This document shows, piece after piece, positions 25,528-34,848 of a stretch of 64,000 nucleotides of DNA. Source of the DNA: JABCYV01 sp035512155 (GTDB lineage Bacteria; Acidobacteriota; Terriglobia; Terriglobales; Acidobacteriaceae); the NCBI GenBank assembly GCA_035512155.1, contig DATKEN010000011.1, positions 1 to 64,000 of the forward strand. Reading direction: 5' to 3'. Position 1 is the first letter of the stretch. Each line of letters opens with the position of its first letter. Below the pieces are notes generated by a model that was given only the letters and a program-made list of their open reading frames with translations, did no database searches and was not told where the DNA came from. A program made the translations under genes and the position numbers.

Positions 25528-26364
25528 TCAGCGAACGAGGCTGGCGTTAGCGCACTGACCGTGCGCATGACCGAAGACATTGTCTAAACTACCCCCGGAG
25601 TCTCCGATTTGTGGCTTCGGGCTGTTCCCAGCACAGTTCAGGTTGCCACGGATGGAATCGGTAACAATCTCGTTGCCGTCCGGGTCTCCAGTCAGGTTGT
25701 CGTTGAAGTCGACGTTCTGCGCGACGACGACACGGGCGACGCCCAGCCAGCAGGATTGCCATCCTGTAATCGTGAGGTTGCCTCCGATGATCATGTCCTC
25801 GAAGTCGCCATAGGGCGGAGCGCCGTTCAGAGCGGGCAGCGACTCGGAGCAGGAGGAGACGCCGCCACCACCCCCGGTCATCGTGACGTCTTGACCGATG
25901 ACGTCGAGGTGGGCCACCACTGCAAGGGCATCCTCGGCAATGAGGGACCCACCAACCGTGTCCCTAGTAAAATACGTCCCGACCTTCTGATCGGGATCGT
26001 TATAGCAGATGTAATTAACAGGCTCGCAGCCCAGGACCAGGATGCCGTTCGTCAGCACGTAGAGGTTGCCAAGGACATTTAAGTTCGAGCCATGCACCTT
26101 GTCCCTGCCGCCGTACGCGGCAATCAGAATCCCGCCGGAAAGCACCGTGAGGTTGTTCTTAACCTTCACCGACCCTGCGTTGACCGTGCAGACGCCTGCG
26201 ACGTTGAGATTTGAGTAGACACCAGGGGCGATCGATCCGCCCGAACAGGTCGCATCGCCTAGGCCCGAGGCGTCAGCAGGACTCGCTCCTGCACTCGCCC
26301 CCACCAGGACAACCACTGCGACATTCGCCGCTACGAAGCCGAACAATCGGTCATATACGGTCAT
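25528..26364 (-). CDS. Secreted beta-rich protein, unknown
   Basis: 278 residues from ATG 26364, selected because aaggag lies eight bases upstream. The signal peptide runs about residues 10-32 (FVAANVAVVVLVGASAGAS). The mature part has short repeated strands with the step NLxVxG or NLTI: GVYSNLNVAGVCTVNAGSVKV, KNNLTVLSGGILIAA, GSNLNVLGNLYVLTNGILVL, IGGNLTITGWQSC and RGNLNCAGNS, which suggests a right-handed beta-helix or bactofilin-like solenoid. Seven or so cysteines could form disulfides. No enzyme motif is seen. It stands isolated between two long spacers. Confidence 0.65.
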   Translation of the reverse strand: MTVYDRLFGFVAANVAVVVLVGASAGASPADASGLGDATCSGGSIAPGVYSNLNVAGVCTVNAGSVKVKNNLTVLSGGILIAAYGGRDKVHGSNLNVLGNLYVLTNGILVLGCEPVNYICYNDPDQKVGTYFTRDTVGGSLIAEDALAVVAHLDVIGQDVTMTGGGGGVSSCSESLPALNGAPPYGDFEDMIIGGNLTITGWQSCWLGVARVVVAQNVDFNDNLTGDPDGNEIVTDSIRGNLNCAGNSPKPQIGDSGGSLDNVFGHAHGQCANASLVR

Positions 26365-27076
26365 AGCTTTCTCCTTTTTCCCTACAGGAACACTGAGTCG
26401 CTTCATGGAAGCACTATACAAAGGGCGTCATTGTCCTCCTGTAGTATGAGGGCCGTCAAGCAAGATAGGCTTAGGTGACAGTCAAGCTGCTTGTGTACAT
26501 ACGGAGAGGGTGCAGGTTTTCCATTTCCAGATTGGACCGCTGGACAATGGAGTAGATGACGCGGTCCAATGGGGGCAATTGTCAATAAGAGTTTGCGGAT
26601 GGGCTAGGCATCGTTGGCGTGGCGTCGACTGTGGCTCTTGAAAAACTCTTTCCGGGAACTCACCTACGAAATTCGTTTGTCGCCGTGGGCGCTGAAATTC
26701 ACTGAAATTACTCCTTTGGGAGCCTGTCGCAAACGCATCTAATTCGGGGCCAGACCTGATGCAACCCGCGACCCGACTTCAGGAATCAGATTTCCCAAAA
26801 CAGGCCCATCCCTACCCATCACTGTGCAAATTTTTACCACCACTCACATGGGTTTTGGTAACATCTTTATGCACAAAGCTAAGTAACTGCGAAATAACCT
26901 GCTTGCTTCTGTTATTTCCTCTGGGAAGTGGTCTTATTCGTGCTTTCATAGATTGCGAGAGATCCTGGTTCCGATCGCGGTATTCAGAAGGGTTCAGCGA
27001 GGTTTTTGCCAACGCCCTTTGTATTTGGTAGAGCAAGCAGCCAGCGGGAATTGTTAGGCATCGCATAAATTACTTC
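26365..27076. other. Gene-free stretch of about 700 bases
   Basis: AT content is somewhat higher than in the flanking genes. A 90-codon open frame (26759-27031) has a phenylalanine/serine-rich composition and no ribosome site, and is not supported. The only structure noticed is a short inverted pair ttacca/ttggtaa near 26840-26860. It presumably holds the promoters of the secreted protein (minus) and of tonB (plus). Confidence 0.5.
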
Positions 27077-28126
27077 ATGTCCCAAACTCCCGAGAGCGCT
27101 TTATTCGGCATGCTTCCCGAGAGGCGGCCCCCCTGGAAAGAGTTTGTTTTCAGCGTAGGCACCCAAAGCGCGGCGGTGTGGCTCCTAGCGTGGGTGGGGG
27201 TATTCCACCCGGAGGTTTTGGCTCCTCCCTCTCACGATTATCACTTCGTCCAACTAGTGAATACCCCGTTGCCGGTCACTCATGAACCCGCTCCGGTGCG
27301 GGTAATCCAGCCACCGCTTCGGGAACATCTGACAGATCCATCGCCGGATGCGCTGCGAGTTCCGGCGGAAATCAAAACCAAGGCACGAGCGGACGATCCG
27401 CTGACGGCGCCAAAGATTCAAGTGGCCGCGAGCAAGACTCCGTCGGTTGCGCCTGCCGCGCCTGTGATTCCGCGCCAGTTGGTGAAAACCAACGTCTTTT
27501 CGACCGGCAGTTCTGCTACACCCACGATAGCGACCGCGCCCCAGCAAGTGCAGACCGGGGGCTTCGGCGATCCTAATGGCGTGCCCGCGCGGGACGGCCA
27601 CGGCAAACCGGTTACGATCGCGGCATTAGGGTCATTCGACTTGCCATCCGGACCAGGCTACGGCAACGGTACCGGAGGTGAACGCGGCACCCGTGGCGTG
27701 GTAGCCAGCACCGGTTTCGGCAATGGCGCAGCGACCGGCGATGGCAGTGGCCGGGCGAACATCTCACGGGGGACGGTGCGGCAGAGTGGATTCGGTGATG
27801 CCGAGCCCGCTTCAACTGCGCAGCTCCGGCCGAAGCCTTCGGATCCGGCCGCCGCCAAACTGATACCCGCGGAGATCATTTCAAAACCAACTCCTGTCTA
27901 CACCGATGAAGCCAGAAAACTTCACGTGGAAGGTGAAGTGCAACTTGAGGTAGTCTTCGAGTCTTCTGGCAAACTACGCATCCTGCGGGTCGTCCGGGGC
28001 CTCGGCCACGGACTGGACGAGGCAGCGGTTCGCGCCGCTGAACAAATCCGCTTCAAGCCTGCTACGCAGGGTGGCCAGCCCGCTGATTGCACTGCCGTGG
28101 TTCACATCGTGTTCCAACTGACCTAA
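27077..28126 (+). CDS. Energy transducer TonB-family protein
   Basis: 349 residues from ATG 27077. A cytoplasmic N-terminus is followed by one membrane helix (SVGTQSAAVWLLAWVGVF, about 26-44). The periplasmic spacer of about 200 residues is Pro/Ala/Gly-rich with GFGD/GFGN repeats (TGGFGDPNG, STGFGNGAA, QSGFGDAEP). The C-terminal TonB domain (about 255-349) shows TPVYTDEARKLHVEGEVQLEVVFESSG and the closing RFKPATQGGQPADCTAVVHIVFQL. It would transmit proton-motive force to outer-membrane receptors, though no ExbB/ExbD lies nearby. It is followed 28 bases later by the M48 protease gene, so they may be one transcript. Confidence 0.85.
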   Translation: MSQTPESALFGMLPERRPPWKEFVFSVGTQSAAVWLLAWVGVFHPEVLAPPSHDYHFVQLVNTPLPVTHEPAPVRVIQPPLREHLTDPSPDALRVPAEIKTKARADDPLTAPKIQVAASKTPSVAPAAPVIPRQLVKTNVFSTGSSATPTIATAPQQVQTGGFGDPNGVPARDGHGKPVTIAALGSFDLPSGPGYGNGTGGERGTRGVVASTGFGNGAATGDGSGRANISRGTVRQSGFGDAEPASTAQLRPKPSDPAAAKLIPAEIISKPTPVYTDEARKLHVEGEVQLEVVFESSGKLRILRVVRGLGHGLDEAAVRAAEQIRFKPATQGGQPADCTAVVHIVFQLT

Positions 28127-28154
28127 AATAGTTCGTCTTCGCGAAGGGGTTTCT

Positions 28155-29864
28155 ATGCGCTTTTCTGTTTTCCTATTTCTCCCGGCAGTTCTGGCTTTAT
28201 CGCTGTTTGCACTGGCCCAGGACACGAATTCCACCAGCGGTGCACCGCAGACTCAAGGGGCGGCGACGCAGTCGGGTACGCCATCCGCCCCTGCTTCTTT
28301 CGACCAGGTTATCGACCGGGTGGTGCAACGCGAACATCTCTTCAACGCCGGGATGCGACATCTACACCCAATGGTCGAGACCTACATCCAAAATTTCAAG
28401 GGCAATGCCCAGGCCGGCGTGGTGCCGGTGAGCGATCAGTATTTCCTCGGCCGTCTCGATCTGACAGAAGGAACCAAGGACCGTTCTTTCATGGGTGAGC
28501 CAGGACTTGGCCACAAGGTCCTGTCAAAGTTCGCCAGTCTTTACTCCGTGAGGTTCTTGCCCCTTGGCTTTGCCCAGATGGTAATTCTGGACCAAGACTT
28601 CCAGCATAAGTACTACAACATCACATTCGCTCGGCGGGAGTTTTTGGGCGAAATTCGCTGCCTGGTGTTCGACGTGGAGCCCAGAAAAGGGTCAGGCAAC
28701 GGACGCTTCATTGGCAGAATTTGGGTTGAAGATCAGGACTTCAATATCGTGCGCTTCAATGGCACCTACCAATCTCCATCGCATTCCAGCTACTACCTGC
28801 ACTTTGATAGTTGGCGTCTGAATCTCCGTCCCGGAATGTGGCTACCGGCGTACGTTTATAGCGAAGAAACCGGCATGCATTCCGGCGCGACGACCAATCT
28901 CAACTTCAAGGCGCAAACCCGGCTGTGGGGTTACGACCTGAAGAACCCAGGTCAGAGCGAGGAGTTTACTCAGATCCTGGTGGAAGCGCCGCAGACGGTG
29001 CGCGATCAGAGCGCAGCGGCACAGGACGCCAGCCCCGTGGAGAGCCAGCGCCTCTGGGAACGCCAAGCCGAAGACAATGCAGTCGAGCGGCTTCAGAAAA
29101 TTGGCTTGATCGCTCCCGAGGGCGAAGTAGACAAGGTCCTGCAAACGGTGGTCAACAATCTGGTCGTTACCAACAATCTTGAGATTGTGCCTGATGTGCG
29201 CGCCCGCGTTCTGCTTACTTCACCGCTGGAATCTTTCACCATTGGGCACACCATTGTTGTCAGCCGAGGTCTGCTCGACGTGTTGCCGGATGAAGCTTCA
29301 TTGGCAATGGTTATGGCCCATGAACTCGGTCATATCGTCTTGGGCCACGGCGGGGATACAAAGATGGCGTTTTACGATCGAATGTTCTTCCCCGACGTGG
29401 AGGCGTTCGAGAAGCTAGATTTCACTCACACCCCGGCGGAAGAGGCTGCGGCGGATCAGAAGGCGCTTGACTTGCTCGGCCACTCGCCCTACAAGGACAA
29501 ACTGTCCAACGCCGGACTATTCCTCAAGGCGCTGCAAGCGAATGCTCCGCAACTCAAGAGCCTGATCCGGCCGCACATGGGCAACGGCCTGGCCTATGGT
29601 CAGTCGGTGCGGATGTCCGCTCTACTCACTGCTGCTCCTCAATTGGAAACGGGGCGGACCGATCAGATTGCCGCCTTACCTCTGGGAGGGCGCATCAAGC
29701 TGGATCCTTGGACCAGCCGAATCGAGTTGTTGAAGACGAAGCCCGTGGCGCTGGTTTCAGCCAGTGAAAAGCTACCTTTTGAGGTGACGCCTTTCTTTCC
29801 CTTCCTGACCCGCTTGCCGGCCCCTAGCCCTGAAAAAGCTGCGCTTACCGAGCCAGCGAAGTGA
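28155..29864 (+). CDS. Secreted M48-family metalloprotease with long N-terminal extension
   Basis: 569 residues from ATG 28155. The signal peptide (FLFLPAVLALSLFALAQ) is followed by an acidobacteria-typical N-terminal region of about 250 residues with a beta-structured half (FLGRLDLTEG, FNIVRFNGTYQSP). The protease domain spans about 300-500: EADNAVERL helix, VVSRGLLDVLPDEASLAMV and the zinc motif HELGH at 389-393, with a downstream glutamate in EEAAADQKALDLLG as third ligand. The family includes periplasmic quality-control proteases (BepA, LoiP-like). The C-terminal proline-rich end is short. It follows tonB closely. Confidence 0.85.
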   Translation: MRFSVFLFLPAVLALSLFALAQDTNSTSGAPQTQGAATQSGTPSAPASFDQVIDRVVQREHLFNAGMRHLHPMVETYIQNFKGNAQAGVVPVSDQYFLGRLDLTEGTKDRSFMGEPGLGHKVLSKFASLYSVRFLPLGFAQMVILDQDFQHKYYNITFARREFLGEIRCLVFDVEPRKGSGNGRFIGRIWVEDQDFNIVRFNGTYQSPSHSSYYLHFDSWRLNLRPGMWLPAYVYSEETGMHSGATTNLNFKAQTRLWGYDLKNPGQSEEFTQILVEAPQTVRDQSAAAQDASPVESQRLWERQAEDNAVERLQKIGLIAPEGEVDKVLQTVVNNLVVTNNLEIVPDVRARVLLTSPLESFTIGHTIVVSRGLLDVLPDEASLAMVMAHELGHIVLGHGGDTKMAFYDRMFFPDVEAFEKLDFTHTPAEEAAADQKALDLLGHSPYKDKLSNAGLFLKALQANAPQLKSLIRPHMGNGLAYGQSVRMSALLTAAPQLETGRTDQIAALPLGGRIKLDPWTSRIELLKTKPVALVSASEKLPFEVTPFFPFLTRLPAPSPEKAALTEPAK

Positions 29865-29965
29865 AGTCGAGGACGGGAGATTGGGGATCAGGCGGAGAAA
29901 TGATTACAGCGCTGGAGGGGACGCGACGCGCCGAGGAAACGCGTCACTCACACTAGATATGTAAT

Positions 29966-30130
29966 CTACTGAATCGAGCTACCGACCGACGAAAATACGT
30001 TGTTGGCGTTAGATCCGATCAAGCGGATCGTGCCCACTACGATCACGAGAATCACAGCCAGCATCACCGCATACTCCGCGATGTCCTGACCTTGCTCGTC
30101 TCTCCAAAGTTGCCGCAAAAATCTTGCCAC
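29966..30130 (-). CDS. Flp/Fap-type pilin
   Basis: 54 residues from GTG 30130, with a strong ribosome site (gggagggg) upstream. A short basic N-terminus (VARFLRQLW) leads to DEQGQDIAEYAVMLAVILVIVVG, the conserved GQ..xEYAl helix of Flp pilins (PF04964), followed by a Ser/Asn-rich tail. The length fits the family. It is the major subunit of Tad pili, processed after the Gly-Gln motif by a prepilin peptidase. No other tad genes are in the window, so it is either a distant subunit copy or an orphan. It ends near the M48 stop on the opposite strand, and its promoter space lies before the response-regulator gene. Confidence 0.85.
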   Translation of the reverse strand: MARFLRQLWRDEQGQDIAEYAVMLAVILVIVVGTIRLIGSNANNVFSSVGSSIQ

Positions 30131-30281
30131 GAGGCCCCTCCCTTAGCGCCTTAGGCGCTAACCGAATTTGACGCACTACTCGTTTGTAGTCTAAGGATCT
30201 TAGAGGTATCGTAGTTGTCCTGCTGACGCCTTGCCAATGGCCTAGTGGTGGCATCAATAGCACGAAAGTGCTACTACCTGA

Positions 30282-30971
30282 CTAAGCTATTGTTTTCAAA
30301 GGCAAAGATTGATTTACCGCAAACAAGGCCAGCTCGAGACGGGTGGAAACGCCGAGCTTGTCAAAAATGTTGCTCAGATGGTGTTTTACCGTGTCTTCGC
30401 TGATTTTGAAGTAGCTGGCGATTTCCTTATTGGAATATCCGGCAACCACTGCCGACACGATCTCCAATTCGCGGGGGGTCAATCCGAATTTCTTCTGCCG
30501 AGCATCTTCTCCTGAGGACTGCACCAGGGTTCGGAGATATTGCACCAGGTTAGAGACGCTTTCGCGTCCGACCCAATACTCTCCCGCCATAACTGTATGA
30601 ATGCTCTTCAAAAGCAGTTGGGTGGCGGAATCCTTCAACACTACGCCACGGGCACCGAGCTGGAGTGCCTCCACAATCTGTTTTTTTTCGGCTGCCGCGG
30701 TGAGTAAAATCACGCGCATCGAATTGGCACCGGAACTGGTGCTCAACTCGCGCAGCGCCTCCAGGCCGGGCATGCGCGGCATGGCCAGATCCAGCAGGAG
30801 AATGTCAGGCTTGAGTTGTTGGGCCAGTTTGACAGCTTCGGCACCGTCGCAAGCTTCACCGATGACTTTCAGGTCGGATTCCGCTTCCAAAAGACGGCGC
30901 AATCCGTCGCGGAAGATAGGGTGATCGTCCGCGATGACGATGCGAATGGGCTGCGATCTTCTGTTATCCAT
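30282..30971 (-). CDS. NarL/FixJ-family response regulator
   Basis: 229 residues. The receiver domain (about 8-125) has the acidic pocket IADD, phospho-acceptor Asp61 (LLLDLAM), and conserved Thr (VILLTAA) and Lys (GVVLKDS). The LuxR-type helix-turn-helix lies at about 160-222 (GLTPRELEIVSAVVAGYSNKEIA, ISEDTVKHHLSNIFDKLGV). Its start overlaps the end of the histidine kinase gene by eight bases, so the two are translated together. It controls transcription as a phosphorylated dimer; target genes are not visible here, though a Flp pilin gene lies immediately downstream on the same strand. Confidence 0.93.
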   Translation of the reverse strand: MDNRRSQPIRIVIADDHPIFRDGLRRLLEAESDLKVIGEACDGAEAVKLAQQLKPDILLLDLAMPRMPGLEALRELSTSSGANSMRVILLTAAAEKKQIVEALQLGARGVVLKDSATQLLLKSIHTVMAGEYWVGRESVSNLVQYLRTLVQSSGEDARQKKFGLTPRELEIVSAVVAGYSNKEIASYFKISEDTVKHHLSNIFDKLGVSTRLELALFAVNQSLPLKTIA

Positions 30972-32805
30972 GATTCGCTTCCCGCTTCTGCGGGACGTTG
31001 ATTTCGAGCCGCGAACCCCGATCGGGTATTGATTCTACCGTGAGTTCGCCTTCAATCAAGCGAACTCGTTCCTTAATCACCAGCGGTCCCCTTCCCACGG
31101 CGTCCAGCTCGAGGTGGGTAAGGCGACCAGCGAACGGAAACCCACGGCCATCGTCTTCAATCACCAGGCTCCACTTGTCATTGCTCGCCCCTAATCGGAC
31201 CAGTACCTGGTGCGCTCGGCTGTGCTTTCGGACGTTGACGAGACCTTCCTGGACGATCCGAGCTAACTCTCGGCAAACCGGCTGCGGCATGTCGAGTTGG
31301 TCCAGGTCCGTAAGAAATCGCGCCGAAATGCCGGTTTCCCGCTGGAATCTTTCAACCGTATCGGCTAGAAATCCGATGAGTCTTCTGGAGTCTACATCCA
31401 GCGACTTCATTTGTTGCATGAGCTCGCGTAGTTTCAGAACTTCCTCGCGGAGCAGGCCCTGGATCCTTCCCAGTTCTGATGTGACCGCTTCCGACCCAGT
31501 CTCTGACTTGCCCGATTGCCGGCGCAGTACATCCACTTGCATCTCCACCGCGATGAGCGACTGAACGGCGCCGTCGTGCAGCTCACGGGCAAAGCGTGCC
31601 CGTTCCACAGCTCCCGCCCGCAGCCGCAAACGGCGCAGCAGGTATACGTTGTAAACCGCCGGCCCCACCTGGCGAACTAATTCCTGCAGGAAGCGTAGCT
31701 CTTCCTCAATCTCGCCGGTCAAAGAAGGGTCCAGCAAGAAGACACGGCCCCACCACTCGCGTCCAAAATTGAAGGAAACCGTTATCAGATTGCCGAATTC
31801 ATGTCGCTGCCCCAATCGATCAAGAAACTCAGGAGCAGAATTCCGGTGTCTGTTCCCTTCTGGATCCAGCCCCAACAACTCAAAGTGCTCCGATTTGTCG
31901 CGATCGCTGCGCCAGACGTAGCAGGTCTCAGCCGAAGATTCGTAAAGGTAGGCTTCACGATCGGAGGCCACAGCATCCAACCAGTGGAAAGTCGAGGTCG
32001 TGTCGTTTTGCGAAAGCATCTCTCCAACAAAAACCCGCTGGTTGTATGCTTCCTGCGAGGCTAGTACGGCCTTTCTAGCACCATACATTCGTAGCAACTC
32101 CGCTACGATCTCCTGCAAGGTTCCGGTAAGACCGGCATCCACTCGCGCTTTCCCTAGAATGCGGGCAATCACGGCTTTTTCTGCCCGGAGTTGTTTTTGT
32201 TGCTCGGCGAGGTATCCGAGCAAAAGACCCATTACTAGGAGGTAAATCGAGCGCATGAAAAGACGTTTGGGTTCGAAATCGGACACATCGAGCCGCAGCG
32301 GCGGCAAGTGGTAGCGCGAAAGCAACCGGCCTACCCAATCCAAAAGACCCATCTGGAAGGCGAAGCTCTCGACCCAAAGTAGCACCACGGCGGAGGCGGC
32401 CGTCCCGACCGTCTCCCACAGACCCCAGCGGTACGCCGCAGCCGCAAGCACGAAAACAAAGAAGAGAAAGAAGGGATTGGCCTGGCCGGCCGCAAACACT
32501 GAAATCACCGCTGGCCAAATCACGTCGGCGGTGTGAACCAGCATGCGGAAGGAGGCGGTCGACTGTTCGCGGCGCCGCAACAGCAGCATGATGATGACGC
32601 CCTGCGAAAGATAGAAGGCCATCAATCCGTATGCCCACATGGAATAACGGACTTCGCCCGGATCCATCCAGATGGCTATCAGGGCAGAAATGGCAAGAAA
32701 AACCCGGGCGGTGGCCAACCACCGTTCAGTGCGGCGTATTTCGCCGGGGCCGGTGGGGGCCCGCAATCTCCACAAGAACCGATGTCGAAGCGCTCGGAGT
32801 GACAA
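30964..32805 (-). CDS. NarX/DesK-type sensor histidine kinase
   Basis: 613 residues from TTG 32805; no better in-frame start is visible and no clear ribosome site precedes it, so the N-terminus is uncertain. Six or seven membrane helices occupy about 25-215 (RVFLAISALIAIWM, SQGVIIMLLL, FFLFFVFVLAAAAYRW, SIYLLVMGLLLGYLA). A GAF-like cytosolic region follows (about 235-385). The dimerisation/phospho-acceptor box is HisKA_3, ERARFARELHDGAVQSL (His near residue 407). The ATPase domain shows VNVRKHSRAHQ and DDGRGFPF. It phosphorylates the overlapping downstream regulator. The stimulus is unknown. It diverges from a second histidine kinase. Confidence 0.9.
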   Translation of the reverse strand: MSLRALRHRFLWRLRAPTGPGEIRRTERWLATARVFLAISALIAIWMDPGEVRYSMWAYGLMAFYLSQGVIIMLLLRRREQSTASFRMLVHTADVIWPAVISVFAAGQANPFFLFFVFVLAAAAYRWGLWETVGTAASAVVLLWVESFAFQMGLLDWVGRLLSRYHLPPLRLDVSDFEPKRLFMRSIYLLVMGLLLGYLAEQQKQLRAEKAVIARILGKARVDAGLTGTLQEIVAELLRMYGARKAVLASQEAYNQRVFVGEMLSQNDTTSTFHWLDAVASDREAYLYESSAETCYVWRSDRDKSEHFELLGLDPEGNRHRNSAPEFLDRLGQRHEFGNLITVSFNFGREWWGRVFLLDPSLTGEIEEELRFLQELVRQVGPAVYNVYLLRRLRLRAGAVERARFARELHDGAVQSLIAVEMQVDVLRRQSGKSETGSEAVTSELGRIQGLLREEVLKLRELMQQMKSLDVDSRRLIGFLADTVERFQRETGISARFLTDLDQLDMPQPVCRELARIVQEGLVNVRKHSRAHQVLVRLGASNDKWSLVIEDDGRGFPFAGRLTHLELDAVGRGPLVIKERVRLIEGELTVESIPDRGSRLEINVPQKREANHG

Positions 32806-33006
32806 TCAAGTACGACCAAAGAGGTGTAGAACCCAAGGATACTATTTCCCGGCTCGGCGAAGAGCAAGGAAATTGACCTAGGCATTTGGACTGCAAGGAC
32901 TTGCGCAACCAGCGCGGCAGGAGCCGATCCCGTCACGTGCAGCCAGGATTACGGAAGTAACGTTTCTTTGCCGGCTTTGGTGTCTAGAATTGGCCGACGG
33001 ACGTCT

Positions 33007-34818
33007 ATGTCTCGGCGCTCAAAAGTATGGATTCTAGCGGTCACCGGCCTGGCCGTTGCCCAGGCCGCGGCGTCCATCCTTCTCCGCCCGAATTTCGGCC
33101 TTACCTGCATAAGCGACGTCACCCAGTGCATCCTTCTTCTTTCCGGTATTCTCGCGCTTCTGCCCAACGTACTCTCTAGTCGCGGACGAACCCGCCTGTT
33201 CTGGTCGTTAATGACGCTGGGAGTAGCGTTCTGGTTGACCTACCAATTGCTGTGGAACTACTTTGAAATTTTCTTGCGGCAGGACGTTCCCAATCCCTTC
33301 GTGGGCGACGCTGTTCTAGTTCTTCACATTGTTCCGATGATGGCTGCTTTAGCGCTGCAGCCACACCTGCAGCAGGACGAGCGCACAACTCGACTTGGGT
33401 CGCTCGATTTCGCGCTGCTACTGGTCTGGTGGATTTACCTTTATCTCTTCGCAGTGGTGCCCTGGCAATATGCGCACTTCAATGAGGCCGCCTACGCCCA
33501 CAATCTGAACGCCCTGTACTTGGCGGAGAAAATCGTGTTTCTGGTCGGACTGGCATTGGTGTGGTGGCGCAGCCACGGCCCGTGGCGAACTGTTTACGCG
33601 CACTGGTTTGGGGCCAGTCTGGCCTACGCTTTGAGCTCCTACCTGGCGAATTGGGCCATCGAACGAAACATTTATTACACGGGCAGCCTTTACGATATTC
33701 CTCTAGTTGCCTCCATGGCGTGGGTTACCGGGATCGGCATCCTGGCACACCATCTTTCCCCGCGTCAGCAAATATCGCCACGCGGAAGCAGCCACGGCGT
33801 ATGGGTAGCTCGGCTGGGAATGGTCGCGATCTTTTCGCTGCCTCTATTCGCGGCGTGGTCGGTTTTTGACCACCTGGCGCCGGCCGCTGTACGCAATTTT
33901 CGTCTGGTCGTCACCCTTGGCAGCATGTTGTTAATGGGGTCAATGGTGTTTCTGAAGCAGCACTTGCTCGACCGTGAGCTCCTCGGGCTCTTGAATGCTT
34001 CTCAGGAATCATTTGAGAATCTTAGGCGTCTGCAGGCGCAATTGGTGCAATCTGAAAAGCTGGCATCGCTCGGGCAACTTGTAGGCGGTGCGGCCCACGA
34101 GCTGAATAATCCCTTGACGGCCATGCTCGGCTACTCCGAACTGCTGACCGCGACCACCCTGGATGGCGAACAGCGCCAACTGGCAGAAAAAATTGGCAAC
34201 CAGGTCCGGCGTACGAAATCTCTTATTGCCAGCTTGCTCAGCTTCGCCAAGCAAGTCTCGAGCGAAAAGTCATTGCTCGACATCAATGCGCTGGCCCAGA
34301 CTGCGGTGAAACTGTCGCAGCCGCAATTGCGCGCTCGCGGAGTCCAGGTGCATACCGACCTGGCGAGCGATCTGCCCCAGATCCTGGGTGACTCCAATCA
34401 GTTGCTACAGGTCTGTCTGCACATCACCAACAATGCCCTCCACGCCATGAAGGAGACCGGCGGAGTTCTGACCGTGTGTACCCGACGATTGGACGAGGCG
34501 GTGGTGCTGGAGTTTTCTGACGACGGCCCGGGGGCGCAGGAGCCCGACCGCGTATTCGATCCGTTTTACACCACCAAGCCGGTTGGCCAGGGGACAGGGT
34601 TAGGTCTGAGCGCCTGTTACGGAATTATCCAGGAGCACAGCGGAAAAATCATGTGTCAGAACCGGCCGGAAGGGGGAGCAACCTTCCGCATCGAACTACC
34701 GGCAGCTCCTAAGACCCCTTCCGCCAGTCTCTCTTCAGTCCCCGAGAAAAGCAGGACCGGGCCCACAAGTGGAGAATTACGAGCCACAGCGACGCTGACA
34801 CTGCCTCCCACTCCGTGA
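33007..34818 (+). CDS. Sensor histidine kinase (HisKA/HATPase), orphan
   Basis: 603 residues from ATG 33007. Eight to ten N-terminal membrane helices (about 5-325; WILAVTGLAVAQAAASIL, LLLVWWIYLYLFAVVPWQY, AHWFGASLAYALSSY) resemble 7TM/MASE-like sensor regions. A short coiled segment leads to the H-box AAHELNNPLTAMLGYSELL (His near 365) and the ATPase core: N-box ITNNALHAMKE, G1 DDGPGAQEP, G2 GQGTGLGLSACYGIIQEHSG. It is a NtrB-like orthodox kinase. No response regulator is adjacent, except the divergent NarL pair whose kinase is of a different class, so its partner is unknown. Confidence 0.9.
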   Translation: MSRRSKVWILAVTGLAVAQAAASILLRPNFGLTCISDVTQCILLLSGILALLPNVLSSRGRTRLFWSLMTLGVAFWLTYQLLWNYFEIFLRQDVPNPFVGDAVLVLHIVPMMAALALQPHLQQDERTTRLGSLDFALLLVWWIYLYLFAVVPWQYAHFNEAAYAHNLNALYLAEKIVFLVGLALVWWRSHGPWRTVYAHWFGASLAYALSSYLANWAIERNIYYTGSLYDIPLVASMAWVTGIGILAHHLSPRQQISPRGSSHGVWVARLGMVAIFSLPLFAAWSVFDHLAPAAVRNFRLVVTLGSMLLMGSMVFLKQHLLDRELLGLLNASQESFENLRRLQAQLVQSEKLASLGQLVGGAAHELNNPLTAMLGYSELLTATTLDGEQRQLAEKIGNQVRRTKSLIASLLSFAKQVSSEKSLLDINALAQTAVKLSQPQLRARGVQVHTDLASDLPQILGDSNQLLQVCLHITNNALHAMKETGGVLTVCTRRLDEAVVLEFSDDGPGAQEPDRVFDPFYTTKPVGQGTGLGLSACYGIIQEHSGKIMCQNRPEGGATFRIELPAAPKTPSASLSSVPEKSRTGPTSGELRATATLTLPPTP

Positions 34819-34848
34819 AGCAGCGCGCTCCCTGCGACTCTACGCTCG

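Noticed and set aside
26759..27031. 90-codon open frame in the long spacer before tonB
   Set aside because: No ribosome site, no family, unusual composition; treated as non-coding.
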